Source of the DNA: Flavobacterium hungaricum
GTDB taxonomy: Bacteria > Bacteroidota > Bacteroidia > Flavobacteriales > Flavobacteriaceae
Length of the DNA stretch: 64,000 bases
Direction of reading: 5' to 3'
NCBI RefSeq assembly: GCF_015182285.1
Contig: NZ_PRDM01000005.1
Span: 496,001-560,000, forward strand
The notes beneath the pieces are model-generated. The model was given only the letters and a program-made list of their open reading frames with translations, was not told the DNA's origin and made no database searches. Each line of letters begins with the position of its first letter. The stretch's first letter is position 1. Shown piece by piece: positions 15,666 to 23,849 of this stretch. The position numbers were made by a program, and so were the translations under genes.

Positions 15666-16019
15666 ATGAAGAAATCAGCCTCCTCCTTTTACGATATTTT
15701 AGGAATTTCAAGTGCCGCAATTTGTCTCGTTCATTGTTTGATTTTTCCACTCTTAACGATTCTTCCTTTGGGCTTAACTCACAATCCAATTATCGATTTG
15801 GCATTTGCTTCAATCGGGTTATTTGTAATTTTCAAAATTACAAAAAAATCGACGCTTTTGGTTTCATCAATTTTGATTGTTTCAATGGGTTTAATCTGGA
15901 TCAGCATTTTGACTGAAATTTTCTTAGAAATTCATTTGGACCTGATTTATTTTGGCGGAATAGGAATGGTCATCGGGCATTTGATAAATTATAGATTACA
16001 CAAAAAACAAAATCACTAA
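15666..16019 (+). CDS. MerC-domain membrane protein
   Basis: A 117-residue protein with four hydrophobic helices. The first helix carries AAICLVHCLIFPLL, with the Cys/His pair typical of MerC. MerC of mercury operons imports Hg2+; Bacteroidota homologues next to Fur/Zur regulators are not in mer operons and may handle another thiophilic metal such as zinc, which is inference. No merA, merP or merR is nearby. It ends 4 bp before the next gene, so the two are co-transcribed. Confidence 0.88.
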   Translation: MKKSASSFYDILGISSAAICLVHCLIFPLLTILPLGLTHNPIIDLAFASIGLFVIFKITKKSTLLVSSILIVSMGLIWISILTEIFLEIHLDLIYFGGIGMVIGHLINYRLHKKQNH

Positions 16020-16023
16020 AAAT

Positions 16024-16929
16024 ATGGAACAGGAAAATTTTGAAGTCATTATCATTGGCGGCAGTTACAGCGGCTTATCGGCTGCGATGAGTCTAGGACG
16101 TTCTTTACGTCAGGTTTTGGTTATTGACAGCGGTTTGCCCTGTAACAGACAAACGCCGCATTCTCATAATTTCATAACACAGGACGGAGAAAAGCCCGCT
16201 GTTATTGCGGCGAAAGCCAAACTGCAGGTTGATCTTTACAAAACAATCCACTTTTACAACGGACTTGCCACAAAAGCAATCCCAACCAAAAACGGATTTG
16301 AAATAACAACTGAAGCTGGGAAAGTTTTTAAGGCGCGGAAAATTTTGTTTGCAAGCGGCGTTAAAGATTTAATTCCCGAAATTAAAGGTTTTGGAGATTG
16401 CTGGGGAATTTCGGTTTTACATTGTCCATATTGTCACGGTTATGAAGTCAAAAATGAAAAAACAGCAATAATTGCCAATGGTGAAATGGGTTTTGAATAT
16501 GCAAAACTGATTTCGAACTGGACCAAAGATCTAAGATTATGCACCAATGGGAAATCGACTTTGACTTTGGAACAAACTGAAGCTTTAAAAAAACACAATG
16601 TGCAGGTTTTTGAAAACGAAATTGATTCTTTCGAACATACAAACGGTTATATTGAGAACATTATCTTCAAAAACAAAGAAAAAATTGCAGTAAAAGCCAT
16701 TTACAGTAAACCGCCCTTTGAACAGCATTGTGATATTCCGGAATCTCTGGGATGTGATTTAAATGAGCAGGGATTACTAAAAGTCGATTTTATGCAGAAA
16801 ACGAATATCCCGGGAATATATGCGAGCGGCGACTGCACAACGCAAATGCGGTCTGTAGCCATTGCAATTTCTACAGGTTCTTTTGCCGGCGCACTAATCA
16901 ATAAAGAACTTATTGAGGAAAATTTTTGA
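16024..16929 (+). CDS. Thioredoxin-reductase-like FAD/NAD(P) oxidoreductase
   Basis: A 301-residue flavoprotein of the low-molecular-weight thioredoxin reductase fold: FAD motif IIIGGSYSGLSAAMSLG at the N-terminus, redox pair Cys134-Pro-Tyr-Cys137 in HCPYCHGYEV, and the C-terminal FAD block GIYASGDCTTQMRS followed by AIAISTGSFAGA. The middle NAD(P) half is degenerate: AIIANGEMGFEYA replaces a standard GxGxxA/G, so the electron donor is unclear. Co-transcription with merC suggests thiol or disulfide chemistry linked to metal stress. A terminator follows at 16961. Confidence 0.9.
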   Translation: MEQENFEVIIIGGSYSGLSAAMSLGRSLRQVLVIDSGLPCNRQTPHSHNFITQDGEKPAVIAAKAKLQVDLYKTIHFYNGLATKAIPTKNGFEITTEAGKVFKARKILFASGVKDLIPEIKGFGDCWGISVLHCPYCHGYEVKNEKTAIIANGEMGFEYAKLISNWTKDLRLCTNGKSTLTLEQTEALKKHNVQVFENEIDSFEHTNGYIENIIFKNKEKIAVKAIYSKPPFEQHCDIPESLGCDLNEQGLLKVDFMQKTNIPGIYASGDCTTQMRSVAIAISTGSFAGALINKELIEENF

Positions 16930-16960
16930 ATCACCCCCAGCTTCAACTAGCGAGGAAAGA

Positions 16961-16998
16961 GCTTTAGTCAAATTATAACGTTTTGGCTAAAGCCTTTT
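16961..16998 (+). terminator. Probable intrinsic terminator after the oxidoreductase
   Basis: GCTTTAGTCAAA (16961-16972) pairs with TTTGGCTAAAGC (16982-16993) with one G-T/C-A type mismatch and a short loop, followed by CTTTTTC. A smaller CCAG/CTGG hairpin follows near 17020. Confidence 0.65.
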
Positions 16999-17109
16999 TC
17001 GGTTTCGTATTTTCTTCATCCAGCTAAAACTGGAAGCTATTCATTTTTAATAAATAGAAATATAACATATTGACATGAGAAAAGTTATAAAAATATAAAT
17101 TTAAAATCA

Positions 17110-17144
17110 TTGTTTATCAAATTTAATTTTTAGATTTGTCTAAA
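17110..17144 (+). promoter_or_regulatory. TonB receptor promoter with overlapping DtxR-like operator
   Basis: TTG (17110-17112), an 18-bp spacer and TAGATTTG (17131-17138) fit the Bacteroidota promoter. The -7 element lies inside TTTAGATTTGTCTAAA (17129-17144), which has the same 16-bp plan as the perfect TTTAGAC palindrome before the Nramp gene, with one arm mismatch. Binding here would block sigma-factor contact, so repression by the DtxR-type protein is expected. Confidence 0.65.
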
Positions 17145-17159
17145 TTTAATTTTACAATA

Positions 17160-19412
17160 ATGAAATATTTATTTTTGACAATATTAATATTCTCCATTAC
17201 AAACTCCTATTCGCAGCATATCTCCGGAAAAGTATTTACCGACTTATCTGGATACAAGGAAATTAACGTTAGCTTATTAAACACTAACTTTAAAACTCAA
17301 ACCGATTCGACTGGTTTTTATAAATTAGAAAATATTCCAACTGGAAACTACAAAATTCAAGTGACCTCGACTGGATTCAAACCAATAATCCAAAGGTTTT
17401 CAATTGAAAACGGACAAAATCTTACTTTCAATTTTGATCTAAAAGAAGACAACAACGAACTAAATGAAGTCGTGGTTTCTGGAACTTTAAAACCCGTAAA
17501 GCGTTTAGAAAGTGCAGTGCCAGTTGAAGTTTATTCTCCAACTTTCTTCAAAAAAAATCCCACTCCAAGTATTTATGATGCATTACAAAACATCAACGGC
17601 GTTCGGCCGCAGCTTAATTGCGGGGTTTGCAACACGGGAGACATTCACATAAACGGCCTTGAAGGTCCGTACACTTTGGTCATGATCGATGGAATGCCAA
17701 TTGTAAGCAGTCTTTCTACAGTTTATGGTTTATCTGGAATTCCGAATTCTTTGGTTGAACGAATCGAAATTGTTAAAGGACCTGCTTCGTCTCTTTACGG
17801 AAGTGAAGCTGTTGGTGGTTTGATTAATATTATAACCAAAAATCCGACGAACGCACCACTCTTTTCTGTCGATTATTTTACCACTACTTATTTTGAAAGT
17901 AATCTTGATTTGGGAATGAAATTTAATGCCGGTAAAAAAGCCACATCGATTGTGGGTGTTAACTACTTCAACTACGATCAGGTTATTGATAAAGACCACG
18001 ATAATTTTACCGATGTTACGCTTTCTGAAAGAATTTCGGTTTTTAACAAATGGAATTTCCTTCGAAATAACAATCGCCTTTTTACTATCGCCGTACGCGG
18101 CATGTATGAAGATCGCTGGGGTGGAGATATTCGATGGGAAAAAAAGTATCGTGGAGGAGACGAAATTTACGGTGAAAGTATTTATACCAAAAGAGCAGAA
18201 TTAATTGGTAGTTATCAATTGCCGTTTGAAGAAAAATTAATGTTTTCGTTTTCTGGCAACGTGCATTATCAAGACAGTCGTTACGGAACAACGTCGTATA
18301 TCGCCAATCAGAAAATTGGTTTCATGCAATTAACTTGGGACAAAAAATTAGGACGAAATGATCTTTTGGCCGGAATTGCCAGCCGTTACACCTATTATGA
18401 CGACAATACGCCCGCAACCAAAGAAGCCGAAAACACCTGGCTGCCGGGAATTTTTGTTCAGGATGAAATTACGCTTTCTCCAAAAAGTCAGGTATTGCTC
18501 GGAATGCGATACGATTATAACTCCATTCACGGTTCGATTTTTACGCCCAGATTTGCTTACCGATTTAAAGCCAGCGAAAACACAATTTTCAGATTAAACG
18601 CCGGAACTGGATTTCGGGTTGTGAATTTATTTACCGAAGATCATGCTGCGCTCACGGGTTCGCGTGATGTTGTAATTGCAAATAATCTGAATCCAGAGAA
18701 ATCGGTAAATGTGAATTTAAATTACATTCAGAAAATCAATTTTGGAAACGGAACTTTTATGGGAATTGAAACCACGGCTTTCTATACCCGATTCAGTAAT
18801 AAAATCATATCAGATTACGAATCCGATCCTAATAAAATCATATACGACAATATTGACGGTTATGCGTTGAGTCAGGGAATCAGCACAAATGTGGATTTGA
18901 ATTTTCCATCGGGTTTAAAATTTATTGTTGGAGCAACGCTTTTGGATAACAAAAATGTCCAAGATGGGATTTCGCAAAGACCCTTTTTAACCGAAAACTT
19001 CACCGGGACCTGGAGTATTTCGTATAAAATACAGCCTTGGGATTTATCTATGGATTATACCGGAAATGTATACAGCCCTATGAAACTGCCTTTATTAAGT
19101 GAAACCGATCCCAGAAATCCAGATTCTCCTTGGTACAGCATTCAGAATATTCAGTTTACCTATTCAGGCTGGAAGAATTTTGAAGTGTATGGCGGAATTA
19201 AAAATTTACTGAACTTTACACCAAAGCAGCATAATCCGTTTTTGATTTCGAGAACCAATGATCCTTTTGATAAAAATGTACAATACGATTCGGCAGGAAA
19301 AGTTTTGGCAACTCCAGATAATCCTTATGGGTTAACTTTTGATACAACTTATGTTTACGGACAGAACCAAACTATTCGAGGTTTTTTTGGATTGCGATAT
19401 ACTTTGAGGTAA
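17160..19412 (+). CDS. TonB-dependent outer-membrane receptor
   Basis: A 750-residue receptor: signal peptide (1-18), a CarboxypepD_reg-like domain (about 20-100), plug (about 110-225) with IDGMPIVSSLSTVYGLSG and VERIEIVKGPASSLYGSEA, and a 22-strand barrel ending in a C-terminal aromatic strand (FGLRYTLR). The plug holds Cys154 and Cys157 in NCGVCNTGDIHING, an uncommon pair that may bind metal or form a disulfide. Its promoter overlaps a DtxR-like palindrome, and a periplasmic thioredoxin follows. The substrate is unknown; a Mn or Fe complex is inferred from the operator. The ATG at 17160 gives the clean signal peptide. Confidence 0.94.
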   Translation: MKYLFLTILIFSITNSYSQHISGKVFTDLSGYKEINVSLLNTNFKTQTDSTGFYKLENIPTGNYKIQVTSTGFKPIIQRFSIENGQNLTFNFDLKEDNNELNEVVVSGTLKPVKRLESAVPVEVYSPTFFKKNPTPSIYDALQNINGVRPQLNCGVCNTGDIHINGLEGPYTLVMIDGMPIVSSLSTVYGLSGIPNSLVERIEIVKGPASSLYGSEAVGGLINIITKNPTNAPLFSVDYFTTTYFESNLDLGMKFNAGKKATSIVGVNYFNYDQVIDKDHDNFTDVTLSERISVFNKWNFLRNNNRLFTIAVRGMYEDRWGGDIRWEKKYRGGDEIYGESIYTKRAELIGSYQLPFEEKLMFSFSGNVHYQDSRYGTTSYIANQKIGFMQLTWDKKLGRNDLLAGIASRYTYYDDNTPATKEAENTWLPGIFVQDEITLSPKSQVLLGMRYDYNSIHGSIFTPRFAYRFKASENTIFRLNAGTGFRVVNLFTEDHAALTGSRDVVIANNLNPEKSVNVNLNYIQKINFGNGTFMGIETTAFYTRFSNKIISDYESDPNKIIYDNIDGYALSQGISTNVDLNFPSGLKFIVGATLLDNKNVQDGISQRPFLTENFTGTWSISYKIQPWDLSMDYTGNVYSPMKLPLLSETDPRNPDSPWYSIQNIQFTYSGWKNFEVYGGIKNLLNFTPKQHNPFLISRTNDPFDKNVQYDSAGKVLATPDNPYGLTFDTTYVYGQNQTIRGFFGLRYTLR

Positions 19413-19481
19413 GCTGTTAATGATGGCGCACGGATTTGACAAATTGAACAGGTTGCCACTGATTCTCTTTTGACAAACATT

Positions 19482-19546
19482 TGTCAGGCTGAGCGAAATC
19501 GAAACCCATTCCAACTTATAAGCCTTCGACTTCGCTCAGGGTGACA
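19482..19546. repeat. GAGCGAAGTCGAAG inverted repeat
   Basis: TGTCAGGCTGAGCGAAATCGAAA (19482-19504, in two blocks) is mirrored by CCTTCGACTTCGCTCAGGG plus TGACA (19523-19546). It is the same family as the element at 12333-12403. It lies between the TonB receptor and thioredoxin genes. Confidence 0.8.
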
Positions 19547-19575
19547 ATTGGGTTTAAGCGACAAAAAAAAACAAA

Positions 19576-20040
19576 ATGAAAAAGCTATTACTATTTATAA
19601 TCTTCTTCGGAATTACTTCAACAGGATTTTGCCAGCTAAAGCAACATTCTTTTGAAGAAGTCGATAGTTTGCAGCAAACTCAAAAACGAAAAATGATTGT
19701 TTTTATTCATACCGATTGGTGTCAATTTTGCCAGCGAATGAAAGCGGCCACTTTTAGAGACAAGGAAATCATAGAAAAGTTAAACTCCAATTTCTATTTT
19801 GTTGATTTGAATGCCGAAGAAAAACAAGATATTACTTTTCAAAACCAAACATTCAAATTCAAACCTTCAGGAAATAATGTTGGCGTTCACGAACTGGCTT
19901 TGCAACTTGGAACAATCAACAATCAAATTACATATCCCGTTTTATGTGTTATGAATGAAAAGAAAGAAATTATATTTCAATATAACAGCTATTTAAGTCC
20001 GAAAGATTTTAAGCTTCTTTTAAAAAAACTAGAAGAATAA
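19576..20040 (+). CDS. Periplasmic thioredoxin-like protein
   Basis: A 154-residue thioredoxin-fold protein with a signal peptide (about 1-19) and the active site Cys49-Gln-Phe-Cys52 in HTDWCQFCQRMKAATF. The cis-Pro region is NQITYPVLCV. The sequence resembles the DUF255/thioredoxin_7 group of reductants. It should act in the periplasm. Lying right after a receptor whose plug has a CxxC pair, it may reduce that pair or a metal ligand; this is inference. Confidence 0.9.
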   Translation: MKKLLLFIIFFGITSTGFCQLKQHSFEEVDSLQQTQKRKMIVFIHTDWCQFCQRMKAATFRDKEIIEKLNSNFYFVDLNAEEKQDITFQNQTFKFKPSGNNVGVHELALQLGTINNQITYPVLCVMNEKKEIIFQYNSYLSPKDFKLLLKKLEE

Positions 20041-20058
20041 AATTCCTTATTTTTGAGA

Positions 20059-21225
20059 ATGAATTCTTCGCAAATCAAACATTACGACTACATTTTTACA
20101 GGAACCGGCCTTACTTCTTTAATGACGGTTTATAAAATGATTTTGTCCAAAAAATTTTCAGATAAATCGATTTTACTTTTAGATCAGGATTTAAAGAAAA
20201 CCAATGACAGAACTTGGTGTTTTTGGGATAAAAACGAAAGCATTTGGGATTCCGTTATTTCAAAAAAGTGGGATTTGGCGTTATTTGCGAATCAAAACTT
20301 TCAACGCGATTTGGCGTTGAAGCCCTATCGATACAATCAAATTAAGAGTTTAGATTTTTATAATTTTGTTTTGGATGAAATTTCAAGACATCAAAATATT
20401 ATCTTCTTAAACGAAAAAGTAACTGATATCAACGAACTTGAAACACACGTTTTTGTTGGAACAGAACAAAGCCGATTTACTTGCAATTATCTTTTAAACA
20501 GTATTTATACGAAGGCTTTCGCGGAAAATCAAACAAAGTATCCTGTTTTGCATCAGCATTTTGTGGGCTGGTTTGTGAAAACGGAAACAGAAATTTTTAA
20601 TTCTGAAAAAGTAACTTTCATGGACTTTTCGGTTGAGCAAAAGGGAAATACACGATTTATGTATGTTTTGCCCTTTTCTAAAACCGGAGCTTTAGTTGAA
20701 TATACGCTGTTTTCTGAAAATCTCCTGCCGAAAGAAGAATATGAAAGAGAGATTGCGATTTATTTAAAGCAACTCGGAACCGAGCGATATGAAATTATAG
20801 AAAAAGAACAGGGAAATATCCCGATGACGTGTTATCCGTTTTGGAACAAAAACACCAAACGAGTTTTAAACATTGGCACAGCAGGCGGATGGACAAAAGC
20901 CAGCACGGGCTACACTTTTAAAAACTCAGACAAAAAATCTTCGCAGCTGCTGCAATTTCTCAATCCTACTGAGCAAAATCTAAGCATGACTGCGTTTCAT
21001 AAGAAAAACAAATTTTGGTTTTACGATTTACTGCTTCTTGATATACTTCATCATCACAACGAATTAGGAGCTTCTATTTTTTCTTCTTTATTCAAAAAAG
21101 GAAATCCTGAGTTGATTTTCAAATTTTTAGACGAAGAAACTTCACTAATTGAGGATTTACAGGTTATACTTAAATGTCCTAAAATCCCCTTTATAAAAGC
21201 TTTATTTCGTGTAATTTTCAATTAA
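20059..21225 (+). CDS. crtY: Lycopene beta-cyclase (CrtY-type)
   Basis: A 388-residue flavoprotein that cyclises lycopene to beta-carotene on the way to zeaxanthin-type yellow pigments. Family motifs are the N-terminal nucleotide-binding segment YIFTGTGLTSL, NDRTWCFWD near residue 50-60 and the C-terminal GTAGGWTKASTGYTF. The ATG at 20059 is chosen over a TTG two codons upstream. It starts 18 bp after the thioredoxin stop, so it may share that transcript. No other carotenoid genes are present in the window. Confidence 0.9.
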   Translation: MNSSQIKHYDYIFTGTGLTSLMTVYKMILSKKFSDKSILLLDQDLKKTNDRTWCFWDKNESIWDSVISKKWDLALFANQNFQRDLALKPYRYNQIKSLDFYNFVLDEISRHQNIIFLNEKVTDINELETHVFVGTEQSRFTCNYLLNSIYTKAFAENQTKYPVLHQHFVGWFVKTETEIFNSEKVTFMDFSVEQKGNTRFMYVLPFSKTGALVEYTLFSENLLPKEEYEREIAIYLKQLGTERYEIIEKEQGNIPMTCYPFWNKNTKRVLNIGTAGGWTKASTGYTFKNSDKKSSQLLQFLNPTEQNLSMTAFHKKNKFWFYDLLLLDILHHHNELGASIFSSLFKKGNPELIFKFLDEETSLIEDLQVILKCPKIPFIKALFRVIFN

Positions 21226-21625
21226 TGTGTTTGACTTAAAAATTGGAACTGCTTATTAATTTCTAATCCAAAAAGCAAGAAACCTGCAACTACTTTGCTC
21301 TATTGGAAAATGCATCTAATTTTTCCCATCGCTAAAAATAGTGCATATCTTTAAAATACTGACTCCATTCTTTATCACAGAAAAGGTAAACCTTCGTAAA
21401 AAATGTCTTATTCTTTTGCTTTTAGAACTTTTACGGAAGCTTAAAACAAAAGGCTCTGTTTAATTTTGTTCTTTCTAAAAATTGCAAAGGCAATTATTAT
21501 TAGAAAACAGGTTATTTGTTTTTTTTAATAACTGCGGCCAAACGATTTAGAGTAAATTAAATAAAGAGATGAACAAGGCAGACGTACTGTAATCGTTCAT
21601 TTACGATAATGAGTTAGTAGAAATT
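21226..21625. other. 400-bp intergenic region
   Basis: No coding region, RNA gene or clear repeat of the families seen elsewhere is recognised. A weak inverted pair (CTTCGTAAAA near 21393 and TTTTACGGAAG near 21430) could end the crtY transcript. The rest is A/T-rich sequence before the ArsR-type gene. Confidence 0.5.
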
Positions 21626-22054
21626 ATGGGAATTACCAAACATTTAGATTTTGACATTGAGACAAAGGCAATAGGAAAAATTTGCAAAGCTCTCGGACAT
21701 CCTACCAGAATTCAGATTATGACACTGCTCTGGAAAAGAAACAATAGGACATGCGGCAATATTGTAGAATTAATTCCATTAGCGCAATCCACGATATCCA
21801 AACATTTGCTGGAGCTAAAAAAAGCCGATCTTGTCAATATTAAAAACAAAGGAAAGCAGGTTATTTACTCTGTTGATACTGACAAAATACAAATACTCAA
21901 AAAGTATTTGACAAACTACCTTTCTACCATTGAAATTGCCGAAAAGGAAAAATCAACCGTATTGACAACTAGAATTAGAGTAGGAAGAAACCATCATTTG
22001 AAAAAACACAATTATCAATTTCCCCACAAAATGCCAAAAGAAGAAGCTGTTTAG
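21626..22054 (+). CDS. ArsR-family transcriptional regulator
   Basis: A 142-residue winged-helix protein: KICKALGHPTRIQIMTLLWK for the first helices, then LIPLAQSTISKHLLELKKADLV as recognition helix and wing GKQVIYSVD. The classical metal motif ELCVCDL is replaced by CGNIVELI, so the ArsR metal site is not evident; only Cys22-like and CGN cysteines are present. The basic tail (RNHHLKKHN) is unusual. It stands alone, with no obvious target gene next to it except the bacilliredoxin gene downstream. Confidence 0.88.
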   Translation: MGITKHLDFDIETKAIGKICKALGHPTRIQIMTLLWKRNNRTCGNIVELIPLAQSTISKHLLELKKADLVNIKNKGKQVIYSVDTDKIQILKKYLTNYLSTIEIAEKEKSTVLTTRIRVGRNHHLKKHNYQFPHKMPKEEAV

Positions 22055-22167
22055 GAATTGGTGGGCAATTCTGGAGTAAATTATACATCCTATTTAGTAC
22101 AAAGTTTTATCAATCAAACTATAACAAAACTTTATACTTGAAATTAAGGAGTTGCGTCTAAACTTTG

Positions 22168-22175
22168 TAACTTTG
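22168..22175 (+). promoter_or_regulatory. Possible brxA/B promoter -7 element
   Basis: TAACTTTG matches TAnnTTTG, 33 bp before the ATG of the bacilliredoxin gene. The nearest TTG is too close, so only the -7 element is supported. Confidence 0.4.
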
Positions 22176-22207
22176 CAGATCAAAAGTAAAATTTAAAAAC
22201 ATTCAAT

Positions 22208-22618
22208 ATGTATCCACAAGAAATGGTAAAACCAATGGAAGCTGAATTAACAGCTGCTGGTTTTCAAGATTTACATAGTGCTGAAGCTGTAGATAATGCT
22301 ATCAAAGCTGAAGGTACCACTTTAGTAGTTGTAAATTCAGTTTGCGGCTGTGCAGCAAGAAATGCACGTCCGGGAGCAAAAATGAGTTTAGAAGGGGCTA
22401 AAAAACCAGATCACCTTATTACAGTTTTTGCAGGTGTTGACAAAGAAGCAGTGGATGCTGCAAGACAACATATGTTTCCTTTTCCTCCATCATCGCCATC
22501 TATGGCTTTGTTTAAAAATGGTGAATTGGTTCACATGTTAGAGCGTCACCACATTGAAGGACGTCCAGCAGAGTTAATCGCTGAGAATCTTCAAGATGCT
22601 TTTAACGAGTATTGCTAA
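22208..22618 (+). CDS. BrxA/BrxB-family bacilliredoxin
   Basis: A 136-residue thioredoxin-fold protein of the YphP/YqiW family. The active site is Cys46-Gly-Cys48 in VNSVCGCAARNARPG. In Firmicutes these proteins remove bacillithiol from oxidised proteins; Bacteroidota homologues probably do the same, as many of them make bacillithiol. The protein has a C-terminal Cys136. A strong terminator follows at 22698. Confidence 0.93.
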   Translation: MYPQEMVKPMEAELTAAGFQDLHSAEAVDNAIKAEGTTLVVVNSVCGCAARNARPGAKMSLEGAKKPDHLITVFAGVDKEAVDAARQHMFPFPPSSPSMALFKNGELVHMLERHHIEGRPAELIAENLQDAFNEYC

Positions 22619-22697
22619 TTAAGGCATCTAAGGTTCTGAGTTACTGAGATGCTAAAGTTTTAGGGTCAAAGCGACAAGATTGAGCAGACAAAGATTT

Positions 22698-22731
22698 AAA
22701 AAGCACTATTTCTATAGTGCTTTTTTTATTT
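22698..22731 (+). terminator. Intrinsic terminator after the bacilliredoxin gene
   Basis: A perfect 12-bp stem, AAAAAGCACTAT (22698-22709) with ATAGTGCTTTTT (22714-22725), closes a TTCT loop and runs into TTATTTT. It also works in the reverse direction because of the flanking A-run. Confidence 0.92.
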
Positions 22732-22804
22732 TAACGACCTCTTTTTTAGTCTTATAATGATATAATTAAAACTTTTTAGGGAAGGGTATCTCTTTAACGA
22801 TATC

Positions 22805-22812
22805 TAATTTTG
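22805..22812 (+). promoter_or_regulatory. Probable -7 element of the small membrane-protein gene
   Basis: TAATTTTG matches TAnnTTTG and lies 24 bp before the ATG at 22837, the same spacing seen for hemA. Confidence 0.5.
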
Positions 22813-22836
22813 CACAAACCTAAATTTCTTTTTATT

Positions 22837-22953
22837 ATGTCTGAATTAGAAAAAACAGAAATTATAAGAGACAATAGAGTTACGCGATTGTTATGGTTTA
22901 CGGTTGGATTTATCTGCGCTGTCATTATCACCCGCATTTTTGCTTTCCATTAA
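22837..22953 (+). CDS. 38-residue single-pass membrane protein
   Basis: A short reading frame of 38 residues: an acidic and charged N-terminus (MSELEKTEIIRDNRVTR) followed by one hydrophobic helix (LLWFTVGFICAVIITRIF) and a TAA stop. It is between a terminator and a convergent gene, with its own -7 promoter match, so it looks like a real independent gene. Function unknown. Confidence 0.6.
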   Translation: MSELEKTEIIRDNRVTRLLWFTVGFICAVIITRIFAFH

Positions 22954-23012
22954 TAATTCCAAAACTCTATAAAACTATAAATTGCCTTATAAAGCGTGTT
23001 TATGGTTTTCAG

Positions 23013-23666
23013 CTATTTCACACCCTCCCATTCTGCATAAAACTGCCCTAGGAAAGTTTCCATAAAGCGGTGTCTTTCAGCTGCGATTTCTTTTCCTTTT
23101 ACGGTATTCATTTTATCTTTTAAAAGTAAAAGCTTTTCGTAAAAATGATTGATAGTTGGTGCATTGTTCTTTTTGTATTCCTCTTTTGTCATATTGGTTA
23201 CAGGTGCAATTTCTGGATTGTATAAAGCTCTGTTTTTAAATCCGCCGTAATTGAAGGCTCTTGCCACTCCAATTGCACCAATTGCATCCAGACGATCTGC
23301 GTCTTGCACAATATCCAATTCTACCGAAGAGAATTTCTTTTCAAAATTTCCGCCTTTATAGGAGATATTTTCAATGATATTGACTACATGAGTAATGATA
23401 TCTTCTGAAACGTTTTCTGCTTCTAAAAACGCTCGAGCTGTCTTTGGACCAATTGTCTCATCACCATTATGAAATTTACTGTCTGCAATGTCATGCAGTA
23501 AAGCTCCCAGTTGTACAACCGTTAGGTCACATTCGGTGTCTTTTGCTATTAGAAGTGCATTTTTATAAACGCGTTCTATATGAAACCAATCGTGTCCACC
23601 TTCTGCATCATTTAGTTTTTCTTTTACAAAAGCAATGGTTTTATTTATTAGTTCAGAAGTATTCAT
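23013..23666 (-). CDS. HD-domain phosphohydrolase
   Basis: A 217-residue HD-superfamily metal-dependent phosphohydrolase of the YedJ type. Metal ligands are visible: His29 in HDWFHIERV, His58-Asp59 in LLHDIADSKFH, and VQDADRLDAIGAIG for the distal Asp. The substrate (a nucleotide or phosphoester) cannot be told. It follows a terminator that ends the upstream desaturase transcript, so it has its own promoter. Confidence 0.92.
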   Translation of the reverse strand: MNTSELINKTIAFVKEKLNDAEGGHDWFHIERVYKNALLIAKDTECDLTVVQLGALLHDIADSKFHNGDETIGPKTARAFLEAENVSEDIITHVVNIIENISYKGGNFEKKFSSVELDIVQDADRLDAIGAIGVARAFNYGGFKNRALYNPEIAPVTNMTKEEYKKNNAPTINHFYEKLLLLKDKMNTVKGKEIAAERHRFMETFLGQFYAEWEGVK

Positions 23667-23736
23667 GAATTATTAGTATTTGAATTTCTCGCAGATCATG
23701 CAGATTAAGCAGATTTACGAAAGGTTTGTATTAAAT

Positions 23737-23786
23737 AAAAAATGCTGATTGTTAGAGTTTTGAAAATCTAACAATCAACATTTTTT
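23737..23786 (-). terminator. Bidirectional intrinsic terminator after the desaturase gene
   Basis: Two 20-base arms (23737-23756 and 23767-23786) pair with one mismatch around a 10-base loop and are bounded by A6 and T6 runs. It lies 63 bp after the desaturase stop and before the HD gene start on the minus strand. Confidence 0.85.
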
Positions 23787-23849
23787 AATATCAAAATCAA
23801 TTGCAAAACTCAATTTTAAATCTAAAATATAAAATCTGCAATCTAAAAT

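Noticed and set aside
15623..15916. 97-residue plus-strand frame overlapping merC
   Set aside because: Its composition is typical of an out-of-frame shadow of the membrane protein gene, and merC has family motifs.
15666..16019. A mercury-resistance operon
   Set aside because: Only merC is present; merR, merT, merP and merA are absent.
21226..21625. A small RNA or short gene in the 400-bp gap
   Set aside because: No clear promoter-terminator pair, conserved RNA motif or convincing short frame was found.
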